Positions 1-10,600 of a stretch of DNA of 64,000 nucleotides are shown piece after piece; the first letter of the stretch is position 1; every line of letters begins with the position of its first letter. Made by a program: the position numbers and the translations under genes. The stretch covers positions 14,850,357 to 14,914,356 of the forward strand of contig NC_061789.1 in NCBI RefSeq assembly GCF_022458985.1, given 5' to 3'. The notes under the pieces were generated by a model, which was not told the origin of the DNA, ran no database searches, and worked only from the letters and a program-made list of their open reading frames with translations. Source of the DNA: Mugil cephalus. Lineage: Eukaryota; Chordata; Actinopteri; Mugiliformes; Mugilidae.

Positions 1-2667
1 TGTTTCTCCAGAGCCATGTGTTTATGTTGCCCATCACAGTCGGGCTGTCAAGCCGTGACCATCCACCCCATTTAAGTAATTACTCAACATACTGTATTTT
101 TCTGTTCTGTGCTGTCAGGTCAGCCTGGCAATCATGGCACAGATGTCCTAAAGCTCTGGGATGTAACTGAATTTATACCCAAGAGAGACTTACGGACACT
201 CTGTACATGACTGTCATGCAATTGTGAAAATTGTGTGATAAATGATTTTGGCTGGTGTTTCATCAGATGGGAAAGAGGGTCAGTGGTTAAGTACCCAGAG
301 GACGAGCAGTGATCACGTTAGGCACAATGTCCAGCAATGACAATCATAAGTGCCCTGGTGGCTCCAAGTGGTGGTCCTGCCGGGACACTAATAATCCACC
401 CCATAATCAAACAGAGAAAGCAGGATTATGATTCCCAATCCCCACAGTCCCTAGCTCCCTGGCCATTTGTATCTGATGTTAATCTTCATTCTAAACAGAT
501 TTTAAAATGCAAATGCCGGCACCATATGTCAGCACTGATTTTTCTTTCATTATTATAGTGGATTGCAGAATTTTAGTAACTGAGAAGACTGCTGCTCGTG
601 TTTCTCGTATTTCTATGTAGAGGAGATACATGGATGGAGCTGGACATTTTGGTCAAACAACGAGACAAGGCAACTTTAAGGCATTCCATACAACAAACGC
701 TGATTTGATTCACTGGCAAATCAGTAGACTAACAACCAAAATAATTGTTGGCTGCAGCCCTAATTTATACATTTGTGTAGCACCATCTGAAACATATTAA
801 AACCAACTCGAACACCATTAAAATTACCATCAAATTATAAAACAACATTGGAAATTATTATTATCAGATTATTTTATTTAGTGTCCATATAAATACTTAA
901 TTTGAAGTCCATGGTCGTTTTAATCGGAACAAATAAATACTGGCCATGTTACTGTAGCCATGGACTAAAAACAGGAACCTTCATACCATCTGTGGTTTAG
1001 TATTAGGAGTAGTAGCAGCCTCTGACTTTTTAGGGCAAAACTGTGAAATTCTGATGCGTATCCAAGGTTGGTCATGTCAGGTTGTGGCCATTTATCAAAA
1101 TAACTCCAACATGGAGCAATTTCATTTTAAACATCCCACCTGTCTGTGACTAACTGAGCGATTTCCTTCTCATTTCCCAACATTTCCAGCCTTAACTAAG
1201 TCTTCTTTTTGTCCAGGCACTGTTGGCCACGATTTACCCGTACAAAATGATCATCCTATGTGAAAGATAAATCACAGTCACATGCAGGTGAAGGAAAAAT
1301 GACGATTGCCTCAATCTTTATGAATCAGAAAGGGGCTCCCGATTTTCCCACATAAAACCTATTGTAATTCATCTTTAGCACATAAAGAAAGCATAAAAAT
1401 GTTCTCGGTCACATCAAAACATCCTACATGACATAGGCTACTATGACATTAGCTGTTTTCGTCTACATATAAAACCTACTTAAATGCCCGTTTATTTAAT
1501 GACAAGATGCATTTCAATTTCACAACATATTTGCATAGTGGCAATACAGGCAATTCTACACCAGCTGAAATATGTCTGAGCTGCCTCCCCACAGGCAGAA
1601 CAGCTGTAAAAACAGCAATAATTTAGGACCTCGACGACTGCATGCATCATTTAGCTTTAATTAAGACCGTGAGTTGAGCTCTTGAATGTGTGAAGACTTT
1701 TTACTTGACAGAAATTAAGACATTTGCTCACATTCCCAGTGCAAATGAACCAGTTAGCTTTTTTTCCTTTTCTTTCCATTAAGGTGGACGAGAAGTAATC
1801 AGCAGACTGATTCAACATGCGTTTAAATAGCTCATAGCCTAACAATATATATATATATGTTCATGGCAGGAACCAAAGCTTATAGAAAGTGCAATATCTT
1901 TACTTTCCGACAATATTTCATCTTAATGATACATAATAAAACAAAATGATCCGTGACTCAGTGATGGCAGGAAAAACAACACTTCAGCGTCATCATCAGT
2001 GGAATACACAGTGGAATATTGGATATAATAGGACAGTTCATTGTCGTGATTTTTGACATGTATGATGAAATGCTTGTGGGTGACCTTATCGTGGTGACAT
2101 GGAATAGAAATGCTGTAAAATAGGCCACAAAAGCCCCTGAGATACACACAAACCCTTAAGATAGCAATAACAAGTCAACTGATTCACTGAGCACGCGGGC
2201 AGCAGGGAGGAAAAGGGAAGTGAGACGCTCAGGATGATTGTGGTGGAGAGCAGGAGGAGATAATACAGAGGGGAGAAGAGACGCTGCCTGGGAGGAAACA
2301 CTCTGCGGTTAAACTATGTGTTTGTCAGGATGAAAGAGAGTCGACTTTCAGCGCCATTAATCACCAGAAAACCTCTCCATCAAGCAGATCTAAACAATTT
2401 ATTAATAAAAGCACAAACGAGTAAAATTACATATTTCGGGAGGCAGCCAGTGAAACCAATTATGATATATGCTGCAGTTTCATGCTTTTACGCTTCATAT
2501 TTTTTTTTTTTTTAGGTTACAATATAATTTATAAGAAGTAGTAACAAAGGGAGTGCATATCGGCAAAAGGAACAGAGCCAGATTTAATACTGCACGGTCT
2601 TATATCCCTCTTGTGTTTTTGAACCTATAGAAACTCAAAGTGCTTTACAGACACATCTACCTTTGGG
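1..2667. other. AT-rich non-coding sequence, no gene seen
   Basis: I see no exon with splice sites and no protein similarity here; the short ORFs (60-75 aa) look like chance. It contains a short TA run near 1846-1858 and a T-run near 2500-2513. It probably belongs to the downstream introns of tmem104, whose exon 7 lies at 18.9 kb on the minus strand and whose remaining exons were not found in the window. Intergenic sequence is equally possible. Confidence 0.5.
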
Positions 2668-2675
2668 GTTCAGGG
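2668..2675. repeat. Left 8-bp target-site duplication GTTCAGGG
   Basis: GTTCAGGG directly precedes the TAGAGATCGACC terminus at 2676. The identical octamer directly follows the matching right terminus at 7311-7318. Eight-base duplications are the signature of hAT-superfamily insertion. Confidence 0.75.
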
Positions 2676-3538
2676 TAGAGATCGACCAATTATTGGCCTG
2701 GCCGATAATATCGGCCGATATTTGGCGCTCCTTTGGCTCTGATGCAATCGTCTCTCTGCCTGGAGTCACCACTCTCTTGGCTGTGTAACAATGTCCCGCC
2801 CACACCCCTCACTGATTGGCTACTTGGCACAAGTGAGTCAGTGACAGCCAATCAGCACTGAAGCCTCTACATGCAGCGCCACAGACAAGGAGGAGAAGCG
2901 GACGAATGCTCCGGTAGTAAACAAAAAGTAATGATATAGGCAGGCTGAAGCAAGTACAAGGGAGGAAAACCTATTGTTTGGCGCTGGAGATGAAACTGTT
3001 CACGACTTCAACACGGCGTAGGCTATTTCATGATGGCCCACAGCTACATTCTAATTGCTGCACCCGCTTCAGGGCTGGGGCCAGACGCACAGTAATAATA
3101 TAGACCCTTACGGTTATCATTACTTTGCGTGAATAATTAATCTCCTAACGTGGCTCAGCCCGCGGGGGGGCTCCCGGTTTATCAATAAACAACACCCGAG
3201 GTGATTATAGCTTAGAAGTTTAACACCACACAATAACGCGTCCTTGTTTGTTTACAGTCACCTCTCCCTCAGCGCTCATGCTCTCACTACACTATGGTCA
3301 ACTTAACTACACAGAATAGCCTAAATGTTAAATATTCGCCATGTTTTTCAGTGTACACAAAACAAACAAACAGTATACGGTATTCATTCTAATCCCAGAT
3401 GTGTTACTTTAAATGTTGACACAAAAATTTAAATTTTTACTGGAAATGAATAGCGGCTATCGGTTTTGCTCGGTTATTAATAATCGGTATTGGTATCGGT
3501 ATCAGCCCTGAAAAATCCATATCGGATATCAATCCCTA
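2676..3538. mobile_element. Complete short hAT-like unit forming the left part of the composite
   Basis: This 863-bp segment begins with the TAGAGATCGACC terminus and ends with ATATCAATCCCTA, giving inverted termini TAGAGATC / TAGGGATT. It is AT-rich at the ends with repeated ATCGGTATCGG-type subterminal motifs and has no coding potential. The bases after 3538 (ATTTAAAG) do not match the octamer GTTCAGGG on its left, so this unit does not have its own target duplication. Confidence 0.55.
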
Positions 3539-5294
3539 ATTTAAAGGATTTGGCATCACTTACTAACATGCTGTGTGATAGACAGGATGCCACATGCACG
3601 TGTTACATGTACTTAGAGTCACAGTTCACTGAGTCCCGGAGCACCACAGAAAATCATGAATTTGACTGAAAACATGTTGTTTTTCCAGCGCGCTGCTCAG
3701 TATTAATATGTCAGCCTATTAAGCATTTAAGAGGGGACAACAACATGGAATTCGTATAGCCACAAGGGCGAATCTGTTACTTGAGTTGGTGGAATAACTT
3801 CCATCAGTCGTGGTGTGGGAGCTCAGATGAAGCGCTCAGCAGCACGGCGCAGCCCAGATGGTTTGGAGATGGCCTCTGCCAGAGGCGAGATGAATGAAAC
3901 TTTTTTTCATTTTAGCATTTAGTTCAGTGAATGGCTGTGGTATAGTAATATTTAAAGGTGGCGTCACTAATTGAGAGAGACTGTTGGTATTGGCCTAATA
4001 AACACACCACTCCCTGCAGAAGCTCAGCAGTTCATGTAAGCCCATCGTCGAAGCCAATGACAACACTTATTTGCGTTTTTGATGAAACTTAGAAGAGGAG
4101 ACCGTAAATGGGCTAGCTTAGCATAACAGTTGAGGCTGAAAGGGAAGAAAAATTTTGGTCACTGGTAAAAAAACAAAAACACCTTCACTTCTTCAGCTTA
4201 GTAATTAAAATTTTTAAAAATTCTACAATAAAGCCAAGTGTAATCATGACAGGTAGTGGTTTTACGGATGTATTTACACTAATGTAAGCTAAGTGGCTCT
4301 TTTTTGTATCATTATCCACGGCAGACAGACATCTACGTCTCAGCAAGGACGTGGAAATTTATCCTTTCAGAAAAGACCCAGCATTGCTTTCTGTTTAGAT
4401 TTTATACAAATGACTGTGATCCATCAAATGTAATGACCAATGGAGGAATGAGTGTTAACAACACTACTTTTGTTGTCAGTATGATGTATTTACAGCTTCC
4501 AGGCAGCCCATGAATAGACCACACCTGCTGTAATTAGTGCTATAGTGCTACTGTAGTGTAGCCATACTACTATAATGACTACGAGTGAGATGTTAAGGTG
4601 ATCATTAACTGTCGGAAACAAAGTCGAAATGGAAGTTCATATCCAGCTATTATTACTGGTTTGCAGAAGTAGTGGTCTGGTTGCCTTTTTGTGAAGATTT
4701 TCACTGCTGTCTTTTTGTGTTTGCCCCATGACAGACTGCCGACCCGTCCATGGTGTACCCCTGTAGCTGGACAGGCTACAGCCTCTGGGTGCCCAATATG
4801 TTGTGCACATCGCGTTCGACTACTAGATTGCCAAAATTTTTACTGCAACATGCACAAAATCAGCAACTCAAGAGTACCATCATCCTTAAAGGGAAAGCGC
4901 TACTTTTGTAATGGTACAGTGCACTTCTCTTTTTCGAATATTAAAAACAAACATAGATAGAGCTGTAAACACTGTAGCAACAATTAATATGACTTAAGGC
5001 AGGTATGTAAAGTAGAATTATCAGGTAATGAAAAAAAATAGCTTTGAAGTAAGAAAACTGACCCTAGGGCTAAAATGAAGGGACTGCCATATTTTACAAG
5101 TTGTGACTAGTAAACAGTATTTTTAGTATTTTATATAGCGTTTCTGATTCAAATTTCATGTTGATGGGATATTTTAAATTCATTCACATTATTTTGTGGA
5201 AATCCGTTTAGGACGTTTTATTTATGTAATTATTGATTTTATAGACAGTGTAGATGGGTAGAACTCAGGATAGAATGGAGCGAAATTCTTCTGG

Positions 5295-5350
5295 CCCTCA
5301 CTGATGATGTCAAATTCTTTTAGAGGCCCTTACTGATGATGTCACAGTCC
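5295..5350 (+). repeat. Short direct repeat upstream of the unknown ORF
   Basis: GGCCCTCACTGATGATGTCA and GGCCCTTACTGATGATGTCA occur about 30 bp apart. The second copy carries the most upstream in-frame ATG codons (5336 and 5339). This argues that they are repeat-derived and that 5498 is the better start. Confidence 0.6.
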
Positions 5351-5497
5351 TATGGTACCTCAGAATTCCGGAGTGTAAACAAAAGCTCACAGATTCCTTA
5401 CTTTCAGTTCGTATTCAATACAATGAGAAGACAGTTGGTGATAACTAAACCTTATTCTGAAAAGATATTTTCAAGAAGCAATCCTAGTTTGTGTGAT

Positions 5498-6607
5498 ATG
5501 GCAACGAAGACAACCACCGCCATGGACCAAACAAGCAGTCCACGGGAAGACGACACTACCCCGACTACAGTGGACACAATTCGCCCCGTCATGGATTCCT
5601 TCTTTAGATGGATTGAACCCAGGCAGCGGGCACGTTTGCTCTCAGGAAACCCTGATGACGAAACCAGGTTCATGCTGGCGGAGCTGCTCACAGACATCAT
5701 GGCGCTCTTCACGAAATCAACGCTGGCAGAAGTCTCAAGGAGAGGAGTCAACCCTTGGGAAGACCTGTTGTCCAGTTTGGAGGACGCACTACCTCGAGCC
5801 CTTTCTCAAGCTCTGGACGTTCCACACGAGGTTTGCCGGGAGACCTCGAACTCTTTAAGGAGCATCATGTACAGAGAAATAGGAGCAATGTGTGTCAACT
5901 CCATTTACCGTGGCATTAACCCTGTGACTCCATTAAGACCCACGGCCATCCTAACACTGGATGAAATGGTTGCTTGCACCATTAAAATTCTACAAAAGTG
6001 CACAGAGAAAAAGAAACTGATGTACAAACATCCACCGCTGGAGCTGAAACTCAGCCTGGATAAAGACACGAGACATCAGACATCAGGAGACCAAGAAGAG
6101 TCTATTAAAAGGACTAAGACCTTCTTCAACACAGCGTCACCTCCTGAACCAGAACAGACGCCCGACGTTACAGAGGCCACCCCTGTGGACATTTTTGTGC
6201 CTCTAGACACAACGTTGGAAGAAACATTTGTAAGCAGTCTTGCAGAAAACCTGATTTCCCGGGCCCTTAAAAAGTCCAAGAGGACCTGCGCTGCAGAAAC
6301 CCTTGACACCATGCACCAGAGGCTATTCAAAAAACTCTGGGCTGAAGTCGAGAGACAAGGTTATAACATTAACCTGGACAAGCTGAAAGACGTGGACAAG
6401 GCAATATTCAAAGACATCTGCAAAAGGTTGCACGGTCCCGAATCAGCTATGTGGGTTCCCATGATCTATCGAGGCCCACAAATGGAAGACATCATGGCGA
6501 TGGCTTTTAAAAAGCACCTGAGGAGACAATCAGAGGAACGTGGCGTCATTGCAGCAATAGGGAGAACTTTCAACCCTACAGTCGGCCCCACAGTACCAGT
6601 GTTTTAA
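5498..6607 (+). CDS. Uncharacterised single-exon ORF, 369 aa, inside the hAT-like composite
   Basis: An uninterrupted reading frame of about 1.1 kb ends with TAA at 6605-6607. I prefer the ATG at 5498 because it has G at -3 and G at +4. The frame stays open upstream to ATG 5336 (423 aa), but that start lies in a short duplicated sequence. The protein is hydrophilic and probably helical. A first block (about residues 25-145 from 5498) contains DSFFRWIEPRQRARLL and ends MCVNSIYRG. A charged, Thr/Pro-rich linker follows. A second block (about residues 240-350) contains LFKKLWAEVERQGYNI and ends WVPMIYRG. There is no signal peptide, membrane segment, zinc finger or transposase motif that I recognise. 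An intact frame this long, with ordinary codon use, suggests a real or recently active gene. No intron is visible. It may be a retrogene, a transposon-borne gene or a lineage-specific family. I assign no function. Confidence 0.6.
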   Translation: MATKTTTAMDQTSSPREDDTTPTTVDTIRPVMDSFFRWIEPRQRARLLSGNPDDETRFMLAELLTDIMALFTKSTLAEVSRRGVNPWEDLLSSLEDALPRALSQALDVPHEVCRETSNSLRSIMYREIGAMCVNSIYRGINPVTPLRPTAILTLDEMVACTIKILQKCTEKKKLMYKHPPLELKLSLDKDTRHQTSGDQEESIKRTKTFFNTASPPEPEQTPDVTEATPVDIFVPLDTTLEETFVSSLAENLISRALKKSKRTCAAETLDTMHQRLFKKLWAEVERQGYNINLDKLKDVDKAIFKDICKRLHGPESAMWVPMIYRGPQMEDIMAMAFKKHLRRQSEERGVIAAIGRTFNPTVGPTVPVF

Positions 6608-6794
6608 ATCAGAACATCATCATCACTGGTAAATATTTTTTCCTGTTTTTTTTCTTTTAATTTTTTTGCTCTGTTGTTCCCTGTCGCTGTAACACCCTGA
6701 CTGCCACACAGGGATAACTAAAGTCTTTTCTTAAATTATCTTCCTAGACGATTCCAACAGAGAGCTCAAGCAGGAGGCTACCTACTAGTGAGGA

Positions 6795-7025
6795 TACCTT
6801 CCCCTCCGCTGACTGCTGCGAGACAGAGAGCAGTGGAGGGGTTGGTTACTTACGCCTGGGGACACCTTCTCTTCCACTAGTTGCTCGTAAGAGATCGGTG
6901 GAGGAGGGGGTTTACTCAAATGTGGGGACACTTCCTGTTCCTGCCTGTTTGTGGGTTTACCCTTTCCTCTGCTGGAATCCGCTAGACGGAGACCAGTGGA
7001 TCAGGGGGACGCCTGCAAATGGGTC
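6795..7025. repeat. Three degenerate tandem units with hairpin potential
   Basis: Units of about 66-85 bp begin GAGGATACCTTC, GGGGACACCTTC and GGGGACACTTCC. Each contains a pyrimidine-rich arm followed by a complementary GTGGA/GGAGG arm. The clearest hairpin pairs CCCCTCCGCTG (6801-6811) with CAGTGGAGGGG (6831-6841) across a 19-nt loop. The units lie 0.2-0.4 kb downstream of the unknown ORF, possibly in its 3' untranslated region. Confidence 0.45.
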
Positions 7026-7186
7026 GGGACTCAGCTCATATCGTCATCTTGATGGACACTGGTACCTCCTGACAACTAGAGGGCGAGGGATCGATACCCC
7101 GACTACCTTGAGGCATCTGTGCTGCTACTCCTGGTGCTGCTGCTGCTGCTGCTTACTTCTCTTCACTTGCTACTTGTTATTGCATT

Positions 7187-7204
7187 AAAAAAAAAAAAAA
7201 AAAA
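7187..7204 (+). other. A-tract immediately before the right transposon end
   Basis: A run of about 18 A residues follows GTTATTGCATT and is followed within a few bases by the segment shared with the inner terminus at 3438-3538. It could be the tail of a retroposed transcript containing the ORF, or a simple A-run. No AATAAA lies 10-30 bp upstream; only an ATTAAA merges into the tract. Confidence 0.4.
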
Positions 7205-7310
7205 TCATGTTTACTGGAAATTAATATTGGTTCTACATATCGGCTATCGGTTTTGCTTGGTTATTAATAATCAGTATCGGGCCTGAAAAATCCATATCGG
7301 TTGATCCCTA

Positions 7311-7318
7311 GTTCAGGG
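7311..7318. repeat. Right 8-bp target-site duplication GTTCAGGG
   Basis: It is identical to 2668-2675 and directly abuts the element terminus ...TTGATCCCTA. Confidence 0.75.
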
Positions 7319-7364
7319 TCTTCCCTGGTTCGATCTACTAACCTGCTGCTTCATGGACAACCTG

Positions 7365-7406
7365 CCCTGCCCTGCCCTACCTACCTACCTACCTACCTAC
7401 CTACCA
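7365..7406. repeat. (CCTG)n/(CCTA)n microsatellite
   Basis: Tandem CCCTG units grade into about seven CCTA units. Confidence 0.85.
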
Positions 7407-7547
7407 CCCACAGCCGCACGAAACTGTACCTGCAAACCTGCAACTTGGAATTTTGCTAATTTAAATTTGGTCAAAATGCAGATGCCTCGGAGGAGGAAAA
7501 ATACATTTGGTATATTGTTTGTTGAATATTAAAATATGTGCAGCAGT

Positions 7548-7690
7548 AGGGGTGTAAGGATTCGTTTTAACAACGATTCTATATGATTCACGATTCGTGG
7601 TTGCCGATATGATTCAAGGATGATTTTAATTCATTTAGAACGATACGATCCAAAACAATTCAGTGACTTGAAATCGATTCAGTAACTTTT
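7548..7690. mobile_element. Probable terminus of a second hAT-type inverted-repeat element
   Basis: AGGGGTGTAAGGATTCG followed by repeated ACGATTC/GATTC motifs resembles the termini of common fish non-autonomous elements. I did not find the opposite terminus, so the end coordinate is a guess. Confidence 0.35.
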
Positions 7691-7699
7691 TAGCCAAAA

Positions 7700-10600
7700 A
7701 TTAAACCAGTGTGACTGAAATAAATACCTACTCAGTATTTCCTCTATATCTTTATATATATTGCCCAGAAGGCCAACTTGCCGAGCACAGATCGATGTAG
7801 TTGGATCGTAGAAAAATAAATCTGAGTTTGACAATTCAGAGCTCATTCAGCATCAGTCAAGACCCACCCCGACCCTACTTCTGATTGGCCAGTGATGTGA
7901 GCTTGGAGAGGGAAAGCTGCGTTCCTCTCATTCCATTGGTAGGTGAACTCAACTGACTGATCAAACCTGACAATATCCCGCATCAACACAGAAACTGGTA
8001 AAACTGATGGTGTTTTTTTTTTTTTTTTTTTGAAATACATTGCGTTCGGTGTGTTTCTCTTCCATGTCTGTGGCAGTTACATGCAGCCCCTGTCTGGGTG
8101 CCATTTCAAAGCGCTGACAGATCATCAAAATGAACGACAAGTGTTTCTGGCAGCCTGTCGTACTCAATATGCTGACTCAGAGCAGGACAAAAGATTTATA
8201 TCGGTTCAACATCTGCAGGACGTGTAAGATTCCTAAAGCTAATTATAAATATTAATAACGACTGAGAGGGTCAGTGTTATGTTAATTTTTTTCATTTTTT
8301 CGTGTGTGTTTTACGGGCTGACTGAATATAAACGAGCGCTTATCTGCTGGCAGCAGACGCCTCTCCATCCATCTCTTATGTGAGCATCTCTGTCAGCTGT
8401 GGAGGCTGCTCTCACACCTCTGGGTCGCCGGGTCAACATTAAGATTCATAAATTCAACTTCCACGAAGACATACGCACAATAAATATCGTGCACCAACAC
8501 ACGCACACATAGTATGTGTCTGTAAATAAATAAATAAATAAATAAACTAATACTGCCTCTCTGTTTTCCAGTGAAGAAGTGTGGGTGGCCTGTCAGGCCA
8601 ATGTGAATTAGTCCAATTAGCATAAAATGTTTTGTTCCTATTTAGATAATTTCCCAAATAAGAGAAGCATGCAACCGTTTACTCAATGGATACATGAGCA
8701 AATTATTTGCTTGAATTCAAAACCACTTTTTGGGCTCTTTTACATAACTCAACACTCGAGGAGCAAATATATTCTGCTGCAGTATCTATCCTCCGCAGAA
8801 AACGTCTTTTTGATGTTGTGTTTACCGTGCTGCGGCTCTAACAGTGATATACCGCTGCTATAGAACGCCTTATCTATCCATGCTGATCAACTCCTCGCTG
8901 GTGTCTGAACTTCGATAGTAACAGGAGCGTCTGTTTAGGTGCTCATCACGCGTTGCCAGCGCATATTGGCCTCAAGCATACGTGAGTGTTTTGGAAGGAA
9001 GCAAGCCGCCGGCGAAGGTGAGTCACACATTCGCTCATTTAAGTGCAGACGAGGCGACGTCTCAGGAGTCAGAATCCTTCACCGACTTGTTTGGTAACAT
9101 TACCCGTCGAGCATTTTTGCATCCGCTGAAACGCGGTGATATCCTGATCAATCTGCTGCCAAGCGTAGCATTTGAAGCTGAACAAATGAGATCGCTGATT
9201 ATCACTGGGGTTTGTGAGTGTAAACGTGATACGTTGCATGTATTCCACTCGTCCTGATCAGACGGATTTTTGACCGCAGCTTCTATTGATGAAGCATCAG
9301 ACACAACGTGAGAATAAAGCGTTACTATCTACATTACCAAAGTTACTGCAACATTGACAAACTCCAAAAGCCGGAGAAAGTCGCAGCCTAAACTGCTAAT
9401 TAGGTATGTGGCCCCGGAGACTATTATGCCTCTGCGATTGAAGATAGGAGTGTAATGAGGGGAAGGAAGGCAACCCAGACAATAAGCAGGGGTAGAGGAG
9501 AAATAAAGTTGTGGGCGCAGAAACACACACTGCAATACTGATGCTTTAACTCAATACATATGCATCACTACATAAAGTTAAGAAGAAAACAAATGCTGTC
9601 GGGGTCGGGGGTTTGGTTCTGACTAGGGACACCCGTGCAGAAACTGTGAAGCATCCTGAACCGGACTTTCGGATAATATCACCCGCCAATAGTCTGAAGA
9701 TTAACTGCGTGACATTCAACTCTAGGTGATGGAGCCAACCTGACGGAGAAACTACAGAGCGGAGACAACTTTTATCTCACTGCAGTGACACTAAATCACA
9801 CAAATCTCATCACTGTCACCTGGGGACTGTTGCAATATGCGAGCGTAGTTAATGAGTTGCCTGGACTGTTTGTGGCAGAACTCATGTGCAAACGCGGATC
9901 GCACATTGGTCATCGTCAGCGTGATTTAGAAGGTGATTAGGATGTTCCACTTGCATGATTTTAATAACAACAAAAGGTCTCTCAGAAGAGAGCTCCCGCC
10001 TTTCGTTAATGAGGTCACATTTAACTCTTTACTCGCTTTTTAACCGTTTAACTCAGAAGGGAAAAGAGTTACGCGTCTTATTAACGTTGCTTATGGCAAC
10101 TGTTCAATTTGCATGCGTAGGACTTTTACATAAAAAATATGCAGCTTCAGGAAGTAAAACGCTGGTTACCGTAATAAAATAGTGAAATACCTGTGAAAAC
10201 AAGTAAAATACAGAAAAGAAGAAACACACAGAGAAAGACACTAACTAAAATGTGGCAGCCACAGAGCTAAACCTCTAGTATTCCTAGGACTAAAAAGGTT
10301 ATTATGGAATATGATAGGGGCCGAGATCCAAACGTTTCTAGCCAGTTGTTCTCTAGTTAATCATGTCCTTTCAATGGCTGACCCAGAAAAGTCTGGCTGA
10401 GGCGATGACAGATAATTAATAATGATACAAGGTAAGAAGTTTAGAGGAGAAATGTCTCTTAAATAGAACTCAAATACCTCTTCATGTTCAAAGGAGCCCT
10501 GAGCAGACGCTGTTTATTAAAACAGCCAGGAAACCACTGATGCAATGTCGGCTACGTCAACCAATTGCGTTTGAGCAATATTCAAGGGCGACGATGTAGA

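Larger units (their letters stand above)
2676..7310. mobile_element. hAT-like composite DNA transposon carrying a long ORF
   Basis: The left end reads TAGAGATCGACCAAT and the right end, reverse-complemented, reads TAGGGATCAACCGAT, so the termini are imperfect inverted repeats. The whole 4635-bp block sits between perfect 8-bp direct repeats GTTCAGGG. Subterminal ATCGG/CCGAT-rich sequence is present at both ends, as in common fish hAT-type non-autonomous elements. A second right terminus occurs inside, at 3438-3538, and closely resembles 7211-7310, so the structure is composite or nested. I could not recognise a hAT transposase. The only long ORF (5498-6607) is of unknown family. An A-run at 7187-7204 abuts the right-end segment. 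A retrocopy inserted into a hAT element is one explanation; capture of the segment between two element ends is another. Confidence 0.65.

Noticed and set aside
5452-6330. Other-frame ORFs over the unknown gene (99, 121 and 84 aa)
   Set aside because: They overlap the much longer 423-aa frame and look like shadows.
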